Positions 23,981-32,757 of a DNA stretch of 64,000 nt are shown here, in pieces. The notes beneath the pieces were generated by a model. The model did no database searches and was not told the DNA's origin. It saw only the letters and a list, made by a program, of their open reading frames with translations. The DNA is from Pseudonocardia sp. DSM 110487 (lineage in GTDB: Bacteria > Actinomycetota > Actinomycetes > Mycobacteriales > Pseudonocardiaceae). Where the stretch lies: assembly GCF_019468565.1 (NCBI RefSeq), contig NZ_CP080521.1, positions 7,378,001 through 7,442,000 of the forward strand. The letters are read 5' to 3'. Every line of letters begins with the position of its first letter. Position 1 is the first letter of the stretch. A program made the position numbers and the translations under genes.

Positions 23981-25761
23981 GCCGGCACCTCCGCTTCCGT
24001 TGTCGATGTGGCCGGCCGTTCGATCAGCGGCAGGACCAGCCGGCTGGGACGGGCCGGTCCGTGGTGGACCCGGTTGACCGCGACCGCCAGGTCGTCATCG
24101 CCGTCGTTGGCGATCGTCGCGCCGGTGTTGGTGTTGCGGTCGTAGCGGGGGAAGTTGCTGCTGGAGACCTCGAGCCGGATGCGGTGCCCGGGCAGGAAGA
24201 CGTTCGACGTGACGCACAGGTCGATGGTCAGCTCGTAGATCGTGCCGGGCTCCAGGGGCTCCGGTTCGGTGAGCGACCTGCGGTAGCGGGCGCGCTGGAT
24301 GCCCTCGCACACCAGGATCGCCTTCCCGTCCGGGCGCACGTCGACGAGCTTGCCGGTGACGTCGGTGTCCGGTGCCGAGGAGGAGACGTGCAGCACCAGG
24401 GTGACGTGGCCGGTGACCTCGACGGGCCGCTCGAGCACGGCGGTGGTGAAGCACAGCACGTCCTCGCGGGCCTCGACCGCCGCCTGGTCGGCGGGGCCGG
24501 GGTACACGCCCGGCACGGCCGCGAGCACGGTGCCACCCACGGTCGGAACCGGGCGGCGTGGGTCGTAGAGGAAGGTGTCCACCGCTTCCATGGCTGCGCC
24601 GTCGCGCGTCAGGATGCCGTCGCCGGCCGCGGTGTTGGCGCGGCCGCCCCCGGCGAGGAAGAAGTCGGTGTACCGGGTGTCGGGGAGCGGCCAGTCCGCC
24701 TCGTCGCGCCACTGGTCGATGCCCATGACGAAGATCCGGACCGGATGCGGGTCGTCGGGCGTATCCGTCCTGCCGCGGACCCAACGGTCGAAGAACCGCA
24801 GGTGCGCGGCGGTGACGTCGGCGGCCTTGATGCTGCCCTCGAGCCCGAACGACCGGTCGGGGAAGGTGCCGAGGTCGGTGCCGTCGGCGTGGCACCAGGG
24901 TCCGACGATCAGGCGCTGACCCTCGCGGGCCTCCGTGCTGCCCCCGTGGCGGCACATCGTCGTGTACGACCGGACGGTCTCTCCGATGAACACGTCGTAC
25001 CAGCCGCCCACGTGCAACGCCGGCACGGTGATGCGGTCGCAGCGGTCGATCGCGGCGGCCTGCCGCCAGAACGCATCCCGCTCCGGATGGCCGAGCACCT
25101 CCCCCACCCAGGGCAGGTTGCGGGTCATCGCGTCGCGTTCCGCGACCGGCAACGGCTCGTGCAGCAGCCGCGGATCGGCCAGGCCCGCCATGAGCACACG
25201 GGCGTCGGACTCGTCACCGCGTCCGTCGGTGAGGTCGCGGCCCAGGTTGCGCAGGGCCGAGAGCGTGCCCCAGGTCAGGACGGCGTCCTGCGACAACGCG
25301 CCGCCCGAGGAGTACCACGGCGCCCGGTACGGGTCGGCGGAGCTCATCACGGGCGCGATCGCGCGCAGCGCCGGTGCGCCGCGCACGGCCGCCTGCCACT
25401 GGGTGAACCCCATGTAGGACCCGCCCCACATGCCGACCGCGCCGTCGCACCACGGCTGCCCGGCCAGCCACTGGAGGGTGTCGAAACCGTCGCTGCCCTC
25501 ATGAACGTGGGGGACGAACGTCCCGGGTGAGCGGGAGGTCCCGCGGACGTCCTGCGCCACCACCGCGTAACCGGCCTCCACGAGCGCGAACACGTCCGGC
25601 AGCTTCGGGTTGCCGAACGTGCCGGCGTCATCCTTGCCGTACGGGGTGCGGACCAGCAGCACGGGGAACGGTCCCGGGCCCTCGAGTCGCCACAAGTTGG
25701 TGGCGAGCGCGACCCCGTCGCGCATCGGCACCGGTACGTCCACCTCCACGACGAACGTCAT
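23977..25761 (-). CDS. CocE/NonD-family hydrolase (X-Pro dipeptidyl-peptidase S15 type)
   Basis: A 594-residue alpha/beta hydrolase with a C-terminal galactose-binding-like domain. The nucleophile elbow is GGSYMG with Ser115, and the oxyanion-type tyrosine lies in LVRTPYGKDD. The C-terminal jelly roll shows VTGHVTLVLHVSSSAPDTDV and HRIRLEVSSSNFPRYDRN. Family members cleave cocaine, glutaryl-7-ACA or proline peptides, that is, ester or amide bonds of small molecules. ATG 25761 overlaps the stop of the FAD monooxygenase (ATGA). In this block it may release an acid from an ester or amide before or after oxidation; this is inference. Confidence 0.88.
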   Translation of the reverse strand: MTFVVEVDVPVPMRDGVALATNLWRLEGPGPFPVLLVRTPYGKDDAGTFGNPKLPDVFALVEAGYAVVAQDVRGTSRSPGTFVPHVHEGSDGFDTLQWLAGQPWCDGAVGMWGGSYMGFTQWQAAVRGAPALRAIAPVMSSADPYRAPWYSSGGALSQDAVLTWGTLSALRNLGRDLTDGRGDESDARVLMAGLADPRLLHEPLPVAERDAMTRNLPWVGEVLGHPERDAFWRQAAAIDRCDRITVPALHVGGWYDVFIGETVRSYTTMCRHGGSTEAREGQRLIVGPWCHADGTDLGTFPDRSFGLEGSIKAADVTAAHLRFFDRWVRGRTDTPDDPHPVRIFVMGIDQWRDEADWPLPDTRYTDFFLAGGGRANTAAGDGILTRDGAAMEAVDTFLYDPRRPVPTVGGTVLAAVPGVYPGPADQAAVEAREDVLCFTTAVLERPVEVTGHVTLVLHVSSSAPDTDVTGKLVDVRPDGKAILVCEGIQRARYRRSLTEPEPLEPGTIYELTIDLCVTSNVFLPGHRIRLEVSSSNFPRYDRNTNTGATIANDGDDDLAVAVNRVHHGPARPSRLVLPLIERPATSTTEAEVPA

Positions 25762-26879
25762 GCCCGCACCGCGTGCTGCTCGGGGTGCTGCGTCTGCCGG
25801 CTGATCATCCAGTGGCTGAACGCGGCGTAGTGTCGGGCGAACTCCGGCGGGGTGGGCGCGTGCTCGACCGCCGCGGACAGCTGCGCGACGTGGGCGTACC
25901 GCGGGATCTGGGTGGCCTGGTAGGCGGCCAGCGCGGCGGGTACGTCACCGGCGGGCGTCAGCAGGCCGCCGAGCAGGGCGGCGTCCTCGATGCCCAGCGT
26001 CGCGCCCGCCGTGATGTGCGGCGACATCGCGTGGGCCGCATCCCCGGCCAGTGCGACCCGCGCGGAGACCCAGTGCGGCAGCGGTGGCACGAGCATGATC
26101 TGGTTCTGCAGGATCTGTTCCTCGGGCGTCGCGGCGATCAGCTCGGCCAGGAGTGAGTTCTGGCCGTCCTCCTGGAGGTGGACGACCCGTTCCAGGGCCT
26201 GCTCCTTGCGGGTTCCGGTCAGCGGGGGCGAGTCGAACTGGTTGAGCAGCCAGTAGACGTGCCCGTCGTAGGTGCGGACGTACCCGCCCCGGCAGCGGTG
26301 GTGGCCCAGGATCAGCCGGTCATCGGGCACCGTAAAGCCCGTGGTCGGGATGACGGCGCGCCAGACGTGGTGGCCGCGATGCTCCTGTGCCGGGAATCCC
26401 GGCACGAGTTGCGCGCGCACCGTCGAGTACGCGCCGTCCGCCCCGACGAGCACGTCGGCGTCCTCGCTGGTGCCATCGGTGAACCGCACCGTGACGTGGT
26501 CGTCGTGCTCGTGGTAGGCCTGGAAGCCGGTGGCCAGGCGGATGTTGTCCCGTCCCACCGCGTCGGCGAGCAGATCCGTCAGTTTCGCCCGGTGCACCAG
26601 CAGGTACTGGTGGTCCTCCGCACCGAACTCCGGGGTCTCGAGCAGCCGCCCGGCCGGGTCGTGGAAGTACATCTCGCTGGGTTTGCCGATGGCGCGCACC
26701 TGTTCGCCGATGCCGAGCTCGTCGAACACCGCCAGCGCGTTGGCCCAGAGCCCCAGCCCGGCGCCTGCGGCGCGGATCTCCGGAGCGTGCTCGTACACCA
26801 CGACATCGATCCCGGAGCGGCGCAGCGCGATCCCACTGGTCAGGCCGACGATTCCGGCACCGATCACCACAGCTCGCAT
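25758..26879 (-). CDS. FAD-dependent aromatic monooxygenase (salicylate/6-hydroxynicotinate type)
   Basis: A 373-residue class A flavoprotein hydroxylase. The N-terminal dinucleotide fold is VVIGAGIVGLTSGIALRRSG, the NADPH/FAD loop is DVLVGADGAYSTVRAQL, and the second FAD motif is ALAGDAAHAMSPHITAGA, followed by LGIEDAALLGGLL. The length matches salicylate-hydroxylase-like enzymes. ATG 26879 has GAAAGGGAA upstream. It is coupled to the CocE hydrolase. The DedA gene lies 77 bases upstream on the same strand. The substrate is unknown. Confidence 0.88.
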   Translation of the reverse strand: MRAVVIGAGIVGLTSGIALRRSGIDVVVYEHAPEIRAAGAGLGLWANALAVFDELGIGEQVRAIGKPSEMYFHDPAGRLLETPEFGAEDHQYLLVHRAKLTDLLADAVGRDNIRLATGFQAYHEHDDHVTVRFTDGTSEDADVLVGADGAYSTVRAQLVPGFPAQEHRGHHVWRAVIPTTGFTVPDDRLILGHHRCRGGYVRTYDGHVYWLLNQFDSPPLTGTRKEQALERVVHLQEDGQNSLLAELIAATPEEQILQNQIMLVPPLPHWVSARVALAGDAAHAMSPHITAGATLGIEDAALLGGLLTPAGDVPAALAAYQATQIPRYAHVAQLSAAVEHAPTPPEFARHYAAFSHWMISRQTQHPEQHAVRA

Positions 26880-26956
26880 GACAGTTCCCTTTCGGTCCTG
26901 GACCGAACGTCCTCGATCCAGATTTGACGATCGAATTTCGACGCGCGTCGGAGACG

Positions 26957-27580
26957 TCAGTCGACGGCGGCGTGGCGCCCGGCGACGTTCCTGCGACGGC
27001 GGATGTGGCGCACGGCTTCGATGACGGCGGTCACCACGAACGCGAGACCGACACCGACGCCGATCCCGAGCAGCGTGTTGTCCTGGAACACGACGCCGCC
27101 GAGGTAGCCGGTGAGCGCGGTGTAGGCGCTCCAGCTGGAGGTGGCGACCGCGACGAACATCATGTACTTGGGCAGCGGGTAGCCGACGAGCCCGGTGGAC
27201 AACGTGGCCAGGTAGCGCCCGACCGGGATGAACCGCGTGGTCACGAGGATGAAACCGCCGCGGGCGTCGAGCTCGCGGGTGAACCAGTCGTGCGCCTTGC
27301 GGCGCTTGGAGCCCGGTGGCATCCGCTTGAGTACTCGCGCCCCGAGCAGCCGTCCCACGGCGTACGGGAGGAGATCGCCGAGGAATGCGCCGAGCGTCGT
27401 GGCGGCGATGACGAGCCCGATGTTCGTCTGCCCGGTGCCTGCGTAGACGCCCGCGACGATCACCACGGGTTCGCTCGGGATCAGCGGCAGGAACGAGTCG
27501 AGGAACGACACCGCGATGAGCACCGCGTACAGCCATGGTGAGGCGATGAGAGATTCGGCGAGTCCGAGCCAGTCGATCAC
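26957..27580 (-). CDS. DedA-family membrane protein
   Basis: A 207-residue inner-membrane protein of the DedA/SNARE-associated (VTT) family, which takes part in undecaprenyl-phosphate or phospholipid flipping and envelope homeostasis. The motifs FLDSFLPLIPSEPVVIVAGV, GAFLGDLLPYAVGRLLG and FIPVGRYLATLSTGL (with the conserved arginine) are clear. Four or five membrane segments are visible and the tail is basic. It starts at GTG 27580. Its presence in a catabolic block is probably incidental. The 290 bases upstream to the next gene hold no supported feature. Confidence 0.88.
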   Translation of the reverse strand: MIDWLGLAESLIASPWLYAVLIAVSFLDSFLPLIPSEPVVIVAGVYAGTGQTNIGLVIAATTLGAFLGDLLPYAVGRLLGARVLKRMPPGSKRRKAHDWFTRELDARGGFILVTTRFIPVGRYLATLSTGLVGYPLPKYMMFVAVATSSWSAYTALTGYLGGVVFQDNTLLGIGVGVGLAFVVTAVIEAVRHIRRRRNVAGRHAAVD

Positions 27581-27870
27581 GATTCATCGCCCGTCGTCGG
27601 GACGTGCGGGGAGATCTTCACAGGGAATCCTTTTCGAAGCAGGACGATTCAGGACGGCGTTGATCAGGGGACGCAACGGAATGTGTCGCCGGACGGGACG
27701 CCGATGTCGTCGCGATGCTCGTGTTTCCCGAAAGGGATCCGCAACTGCCGCTGATCCGTTCGCGGTTCTACCGCGTCCTCCTCGTGCCTACCGCCGAAGG
27801 TAGGACTCGCGGCCGATTAGCACCAGTGCACGGTCGGTACGGTGTCGTTCCACGTCTGATAATCGGGATC

Positions 27871-28791
27871 TCAGGTCACAGCCCCGTGCGCCAGCACGGC
27901 GTGTACGCCCCAGGTCTCGTTCGCGACCTGCGTGACGCGCAGGTCCACGACCGAACTGGCGAGTGCCGTGGCCGTGCCCCTGTCGACGTCGTAGAGGCAC
28001 TGCATCCACGTGACCATCGCGGTGAGCGCTTCCACCATCGCCGCGTTGAGGTCCGGGTCGAACCCGAACGTGATGCGCCCGCGGGGAGTCACGGCGTGGA
28101 CGCCGCGGACCGGAGCGCGGGTGACGACGTCGAGCGTCACCTCCGTCGTCATTGGACATTCGATGGCGGTGCCGCACACCTCGCCGTCGCCTTGCGCAGC
28201 GTGGCCGTCGCCGAGGTGCACCAGCGCCCCGGGCACGGTGACCGGCAGGAACAAGGTCGCGCCGGCCGTCAGGTCACGGCAGTCGATGTTCCCCCCACCC
28301 GCGGCTCGCGGCGTGATCGTCGAGTGCTGACCTCGCTCGTCCGGCGGCATCCCAATCACGCCGAGGAACGGCGAGGTCCGAACCGTGTGGCCGCGGTCGT
28401 TGGTGGCGGTCCCGACGTCGGCGTCGATCTCCCAGAGCAGCCAGGTGGGCGCACCGGTGAGCCCGAGCGCGCGGTTGAGCGCGTTGTCCTTGGCGCCCGC
28501 GGTGGTCCATCCCCAGTCACCCGGGTCGGCCGACACGATGTGGACCGCGAGCACGTCCCCCGGTTCCGCGCCGCGCACGGCGATGGGACCGGTGAGGCAG
28601 TGGCCGCGCCGCCCGTCGAACATCCTCGGCCGCTCCTCCCCCGGCGTGCGTTGCCGCTCCAGGAACCCGGCCGCATCGAGTGATCGTGCGACGACGGTGT
28701 CGCCCGGGTGCACGGTCAGGACGGGCGGCGCGCTGCGGTCGAACACGTCCGTCGTGGATCCGGGCTCGGGGTGCAGCTCGTGGACGGTCAC
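27871..28791 (-). CDS. Acetamidase/formamidase family amidohydrolase
   Basis: A 306-residue FmdA/AmdA-type amidase that hydrolyses small amides to acid and ammonia. Recognisable blocks are GHCLTGPIAVRGAEPGDVLA, HTVRTSPFLGVIGM, GGNIDCRDLTAGATLFLPV, and LVHLGDGHAAQGDGEVCG, the last two lining the metal and active site. The GTG start at 28791 overlaps the reductase stop (GTGA). Its coupling to a phthalate-type reductase and a MOSC protein suggests a role in breaking down a nitrogen-containing compound; the physiological amide is not deducible. Confidence 0.88.
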   Translation of the reverse strand: MTVHELHPEPGSTTDVFDRSAPPVLTVHPGDTVVARSLDAAGFLERQRTPGEERPRMFDGRRGHCLTGPIAVRGAEPGDVLAVHIVSADPGDWGWTTAGAKDNALNRALGLTGAPTWLLWEIDADVGTATNDRGHTVRTSPFLGVIGMPPDERGQHSTITPRAAGGGNIDCRDLTAGATLFLPVTVPGALVHLGDGHAAQGDGEVCGTAIECPMTTEVTLDVVTRAPVRGVHAVTPRGRITFGFDPDLNAAMVEALTAMVTWMQCLYDVDRGTATALASSVVDLRVTQVANETWGVHAVLAHGAVT

Positions 28792-29735
28792 GCCGGCCCC
28801 TCGTCGTCGCAGGGCCCCACGACGATCTCGGCGGACCTGGCCCGCGACACACACGCCACCACGTTCGAGGCCCGCTCCCCCTCGGTCAGCACGAAGTCGC
28901 GGTGCTCGACCTCGCCGTCGAAGACCGCGAGACGGCACGTGCCGCACACGCCGGCCTCGCAGGACGACGCGACGGGAACGCCGGCGCGGCGCAGGGCGGC
29001 GAGCAGCGACAGGTGCGCGGGAACCTCCACCCGCCGCCCGTCGGGCGCCCAGACCGCGGTGAACGGCGAGGACATCCCGCCGAGCGGGGCGGCGAACTCC
29101 TCCAGGTGGATGCGGCTCATCCGCCAGTGAGCCGTCAGCGCCTGCACGGCCCGCATGAGCGGGGCGGGCCCGCAGCAGTAGATGCGCACGTCGTCGTCCG
29201 GAACGGCGAGGTGGGGCCACAGGTCGAGCGGGCCGCGGTCGGCACTGTGGTGCACGGTGTCCTCCGGGCCGTCGAACTCCTCCAGGAACGGAGTCTCCTC
29301 GGCGGACCGCGTCAGGTACAGCAGCCGCACACCGGTCCGACCTCCGGCGCGTAGCCGGTGCAGCATCGCCCGGAGCGGCGTGATGCCGATGCCCCCGGCG
29401 ATGAACAGGTACCGGGGCGAAGGTCGGAGCGGGAACCTGTTGGCCGGCGCGGAGACCACGAGTTCGGTGCCCACCGCCACATCGTCGTGCATGCTCACCG
29501 AACCGCCCCGGCCGCGACTGTCGCGGCGCACGCACACGACGTACTCCCGTGGCTGGGCACCGCCGGGATCGACGAGGCTGTAGCTGCGCTTGTGACCGGC
29601 CGGGGTGGTCACCACGATGTGCGCTCCAGGGTCGTACGCCGGCAGCGCGAACCCCCGGGGGTCCTGAAGGACGACACGGCGGACGGTGGGCGTGAGGTCC
29701 GTTGTCCGGCTGACTCGCAGACGCAGCTCAGACAA
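28788..29735 (-). CDS. Phthalate-dioxygenase-reductase-type flavoprotein (VanB/PDR family)
   Basis: A 315-residue electron-transfer protein that passes electrons from NAD(P)H through FMN and a plant-type 2Fe-2S centre to an oxygenase. The FMN/NAD domains show KRSYSLVDPGG, FIAGGIGITPLRAML and IYCCGPAPLM. The C-terminal ferredoxin has SSCEAGVCGTCRLAVFDGEV with a last cysteine in NVVACVSRA. It starts at TTG 29735, overlapping the MOSC stop by eight bases. No terminal oxygenase (Rieske alpha subunit or P450) is encoded beside it, so its partner is either elsewhere or among the lost genes. Confidence 0.88.
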   Translation of the reverse strand: MSELRLRVSRTTDLTPTVRRVVLQDPRGFALPAYDPGAHIVVTTPAGHKRSYSLVDPGGAQPREYVVCVRRDSRGRGGSVSMHDDVAVGTELVVSAPANRFPLRPSPRYLFIAGGIGITPLRAMLHRLRAGGRTGVRLLYLTRSAEETPFLEEFDGPEDTVHHSADRGPLDLWPHLAVPDDDVRIYCCGPAPLMRAVQALTAHWRMSRIHLEEFAAPLGGMSSPFTAVWAPDGRRVEVPAHLSLLAALRRAGVPVASSCEAGVCGTCRLAVFDGEVEHRDFVLTEGERASNVVACVSRARSAEIVVGPCDDEGPA

Positions 29736-30510
29736 CGACCTCGCTGCCCTTCTCCAGAACGCCGGCGGTGAGGACTTCCAGGTAGATTCCCATGAACTGG
29801 TGCCCGTACGTCCTGTCGATCATGGACACCACCGGGAGGTCGCGGCGGCCGGATCCGGGATCGACCTCGGTTGCGGCACAGCGCCTGGTGCGGCGCACGG
29901 CCCGCGCGCGCACACCACCCAGATCGAACTCCTGCCCGATCGCGTCCAACTCGAACCACGCCGGCAGGCCGTCCACGAGGACGTTGGCCCGGAACCGCGT
30001 CGGATCGACCACGGTCCCGGTGCGCGATTCCAGGTCACGGACCGAGGCCAGGTTGACCAACGAGACCCAGTTCATCGGGCCGTCCCCGGCCGCGGCCGCG
30101 TCGGTGAAGCGCCGGCCCGCTTCCCGCGCGAGCACCGACGTGACGCCCGGCGGCAGGTCGAGAACGCGGGTGAAGAACCGCACCGCGTCGTCGCGGCCCT
30201 CCTCGGTGCTCAGGTCGGCCTGCAGCACGTCGTGCCCCGCGACCCGTGCGGTGAGGATCTCGGTCTCCGTGTCGAGGTGCGTGTCGAGTCCGGCGAGGCG
30301 GTGGTCCGAGACCAGGGCGAAGAACTCCTGCTTGGGCAGTCCGGTGCGCATTCCGGGCCGATAGCTGCCGTCCGGACGGGCGAACGCGAACACCCGGTCG
30401 TTCGGAATTCCCGTTCGCGGCCGGAGCTCGACACGGTCCAGCGGCTGCGCACTGAGCCCTTTCACCGGGTGGACGAAGAGCCCTTCCACCGAGCCCCGTC
30501 CCTTCACCAT
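29728..30510 (-). CDS. MOSC domain protein (YcbX/MARC-like)
   Basis: A 260-residue protein with an N-terminal MOSC beta-barrel (VEGLFVHPVKGLSAQPLDRV) and a MOSC domain containing the molybdenum-ligand-type cysteine in RRTRRCAATEVDPGSGRRD. Proteins of this layout bind sulfurated molybdenum cofactor and reduce N-hydroxylated compounds, often using a ferredoxin-reductase partner such as the PDR protein encoded next. ATG 30510 follows AGGAGGG. It is the first gene of the MOSC-reductase-amidase operon and is divergent from the LysR gene. Confidence 0.85.
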   Translation of the reverse strand: MVKGRGSVEGLFVHPVKGLSAQPLDRVELRPRTGIPNDRVFAFARPDGSYRPGMRTGLPKQEFFALVSDHRLAGLDTHLDTETEILTARVAGHDVLQADLSTEEGRDDAVRFFTRVLDLPPGVTSVLAREAGRRFTDAAAAGDGPMNWVSLVNLASVRDLESRTGTVVDPTRFRANVLVDGLPAWFELDAIGQEFDLGGVRARAVRRTRRCAATEVDPGSGRRDLPVVSMIDRTYGHQFMGIYLEVLTAGVLEKGSEVVV

Positions 30511-30615
30511 CCACCCTCCTCTCGCCGATCCTGCTGACGATCGCCTCCAGGGCCGAGGAGCCTAGGAGCATTCCGAGAGGACGACCAGTGCGTTCTCGGC
30601 AACGTACGATTTCCT

Positions 30616-30676
30616 TCTCCGAAATCCGCGCGCGGTCGAGGATCCGTCTCGTTTACAGTCGCCGCAATTTCGGAGA
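30616..30676. promoter_or_regulatory. Paired inverted sequence in the divergent MOSC-LysR spacer, candidate LysR site
   Basis: TCTCCGAAAT (30616-30625) and its exact reverse complement ATTTCGGAGA (30667-30676) lie 41 bases apart in the 195-bp spacer between the MOSC gene and the LysR gene. This spacing and position fit recognition and activation sites of a LysR-type regulator. Confidence 0.45.
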
Positions 30677-30705
30677 TCTGCCCTTCCACGTGTGACAATC
30701 GGCAG

Positions 30706-31641
30706 GTGGACCACGTCGACCTGAACCTGATCGATGCGCTGGACGCGCTGCTCGCCGAGAACAGCGTCACGAAGGCCGCCGCGCGCCTGCACACCTCGGC
30801 GCCCGCGATGAGCCGCGCCCTGGGCCGGTTGCGGCGCGCCTTCGACGACCCGCTCCTCGTGCGCGCCGGACGCGATCTCGTGCCCACGCCCCGGGCCCTG
30901 GAACTGCGCGGGGAGGTGCACGCGGTCGCCACGCGTGCCCGGGCCCTGTTCGCGCCGTCGAACTCCGCCGATCCACAGACCATCGTGCGCACGTTCGACC
31001 TGCAGGTCACCGACATGCTGTCCACGACGTTCATCCCGACGCTGATCGACGACCTGCGGGTCCAGGCCCCCGGCATCTCGCTGCGGCTGCGGCCGGAGAG
31101 CCTCGAGGACACCCCCGCCATGCGTGAAGGACTGGTCGATCTGGAGATCGGGATCATCCGCCCCGGCGATCCGGAGATCCACTCGGAGGCGCTCGCCACC
31201 GAGACGCTGATCGCCGCGGTGCGGCCGCATCACCCGCTCGCAGGGACGACAACCGTCACGCCGGAGCAGTTCGCCGCGGCCGACCACGTCGTCGTGTCCC
31301 GCCGCGGCAGGGCCCACGGCCCGATCGACGACCAGCTCGCCGACCGGGGTCTGCACCGGCGCGTGATCGGCGTCGTACCCGGCTTCGCCACCGCGCTGTT
31401 CCTGGCCCGCGAGTCCGATGTCGTGTGCGTCGCCCCGGCCGCGCTGGGACGGTCGATGCTGGACACGCTCGGGCTGCGCACCTTCCCGATCCCATTGGAA
31501 CTGCCACCCTTGACCGTCAGCATGGCCTGGCATCCACGCAACCACCACGACCGCACGCACCGGCTGCTCCGCGAGCGCACCCGTCACATCATGGCCGCAG
31601 CAGCCGGCGGCGGGCAGGCGGGCCCGGTCCAGGACGAGTGA
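30706..31641 (+). CDS. LysR-family transcriptional regulator (NodD/PcpR-like)
   Basis: A 311-residue regulator. The N-terminal winged helix starts DLNLIDALDALLAENSVTKA with the HTH region AARLHTSAPAMSRALGRLRR and FDDPLLVRAGRDLVPTPRA, then a periplasmic-binding-type effector domain. The subgroup with LNLIDALDALL-type N-termini includes regulators of aromatic degradation. It starts at GTG 30706. It is divergent from the MOSC operon with a paired inverted sequence between them, so it probably controls the MOSC-reductase-amidase genes and perhaps the genes further downstream. Confidence 0.88.
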   Translation: MDHVDLNLIDALDALLAENSVTKAAARLHTSAPAMSRALGRLRRAFDDPLLVRAGRDLVPTPRALELRGEVHAVATRARALFAPSNSADPQTIVRTFDLQVTDMLSTTFIPTLIDDLRVQAPGISLRLRPESLEDTPAMREGLVDLEIGIIRPGDPEIHSEALATETLIAAVRPHHPLAGTTTVTPEQFAAADHVVVSRRGRAHGPIDDQLADRGLHRRVIGVVPGFATALFLARESDVVCVAPAALGRSMLDTLGLRTFPIPLELPPLTVSMAWHPRNHHDRTHRLLRERTRHIMAAAAGGGQAGPVQDE

Positions 31642-31646
31642 ATTGC

Positions 31647-31663
31647 GCATTCCGGAACAATGC
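31647..31663. promoter_or_regulatory. Short inverted repeat upstream of the NAD(P)-binding protein gene
   Basis: GCATT and AATGC flank seven bases within the 73-bp gap before ATG 31715. It could be an operator for a regulator encoded elsewhere. Short, so weak evidence. Confidence 0.25.
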
Positions 31664-31714
31664 ATTACCGATCTTGCACTTGATGGCCCTCGACGGCCCC
31701 TCTAGCGTTTCCGC

Positions 31715-32323
31715 ATGAACCTGACCGTCCTCGCCGCATCCGGCCGCACCGGCCTCGCCATCATCCGACAGGCGCTGCAGCGTGGGCACACCGTCACCGC
31801 CATTGCGCGCGATCCCGAACGCATCGCCCTCGCCGAATCTCCGGGCTTGTACAAGCGGGCGGGTGACGTGAACGATCCGGCGAGTATCGGTGCGGTCGTC
31901 GCTGCCGATTCCGTCGTCCTTTCCGCGCTCGGCACGGACCGGGCGGGGGTTCTGCTCGCCGGCGCGAAGGCGCTCGTCGCAGCCGGACCGCAGCGCATCA
32001 TCTGGTTGGGCACCTACGGAACGGGCAGATCCGCCGCCGTGGCGGGAAAGGCGGCCGGGATCCTCGGGAATCTGCTGGGCGACCGGCTCGCGGACAAGGT
32101 GGAGGCGGACAACGCCGTCCTCGAGGCCGGGGGCACGGTGTTCCACGCCGGGGTGCTCGACGACGGACCCGAGAGCGCCGACCGGCGCACCGTCGGCCTG
32201 GAGGCCGCGCCGCCGTTCGACCTCGGCGCGAAGGTCGGCCGGGAGACCGTCGCCGCGGCCATGCTCGACGAGGCCGAGGCGCCGCGCTTCGCCGGCGCTG
32301 TGGCCCTGCCGCTCACCGGCTAG
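31715..32323 (+). CDS. NAD(P)H-binding (atypical SDR) protein
   Basis: A 202-residue Rossmann-fold protein beginning NLTVLAASGRTGLAIIRQAL, the glycine motif of NmrA/BVR-B-like atypical short-chain dehydrogenases, then AGDVNDPASIGAVVAADSVV and RIIWLGTYGTGRS. Such proteins act as NAD(P)H-dependent reductases or redox sensors; the catalytic YxxxK of classical SDRs is not evident. The start is ATG 31715, 73 bases after the LysR gene on the same strand. Confidence 0.8.
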   Translation: MNLTVLAASGRTGLAIIRQALQRGHTVTAIARDPERIALAESPGLYKRAGDVNDPASIGAVVAADSVVLSALGTDRAGVLLAGAKALVAAGPQRIIWLGTYGTGRSAAVAGKAAGILGNLLGDRLADKVEADNAVLEAGGTVFHAGVLDDGPESADRRTVGLEAAPPFDLGAKVGRETVAAAMLDEAEAPRFAGAVALPLTG

Positions 32324-32333
32324 CCCAGTCGGT

Positions 32334-32757
32334 CTACAGCTCGACGACCACCTTGCCGAATGGGCCGCTGTCGAGGCGGTCCAGCGCCGCGGGCAGCTCG
32401 GAGAAGGGGTGCCAGGAGTCGATCACCGGGGTGAGCCCGGTGCGGTCGACCGCGCGTACCAGGTCCTCCAGGGCACGGCGCTGGCCGGTGCCGATCCCCT
32501 GGATGTCCTTCAGCATCAGTGGCATGACCGGGGTGGTGATCTCGAAGCCCTCGAGGGCCCCGATCTGCGAGACGCGGCCACCCACCGCCGCCGCCCGGCC
32601 GAGGTGTGGCCCGCCGACGATCTCCAGGACGTGGTCGGCGCCGCGCTCGTCGGTGAGTTCCAGGACGGTCTCGACCCAGTCCTCGCCGCGCCGGTCCACG
32701 CCTTGCGTGGCGCCGACCACCTTCGCCCGCTCGAGCTTGTCGGCGCTCGCGGTTATG
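32334..32757 (-). pseudogene. Zinc-type alcohol dehydrogenase, C-terminal third only
   Basis: From about 32757 the minus strand reads ASADKLERAKVVGATQGVDR and RGADHVLEIVGGPHLGRAAA, ending SGPFGKVVVEL. This is the second half of the cofactor domain and C-terminal strand of medium-chain zinc alcohol dehydrogenases or quinone oxidoreductases. The catalytic domain and the GxGxxG loop are missing. The fragment begins at the stop codon of the DoxD-Rieske gene, marking a deletion or recombination joint at about 32755. Confidence 0.75.

Noticed and set aside
24061..25530. A 489-codon plus-strand frame opposite the CocE hydrolase
   Set aside because: Low-complexity Gly/Val/Arg/Asp sequence with no motif, entirely within the well-supported hydrolase gene on the other strand.
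30562..31665. A 367-codon minus-strand frame opposite the LysR gene
   Set aside because: No recognisable fold; the plus strand gives a clear LysR protein with a complete helix-turn-helix.
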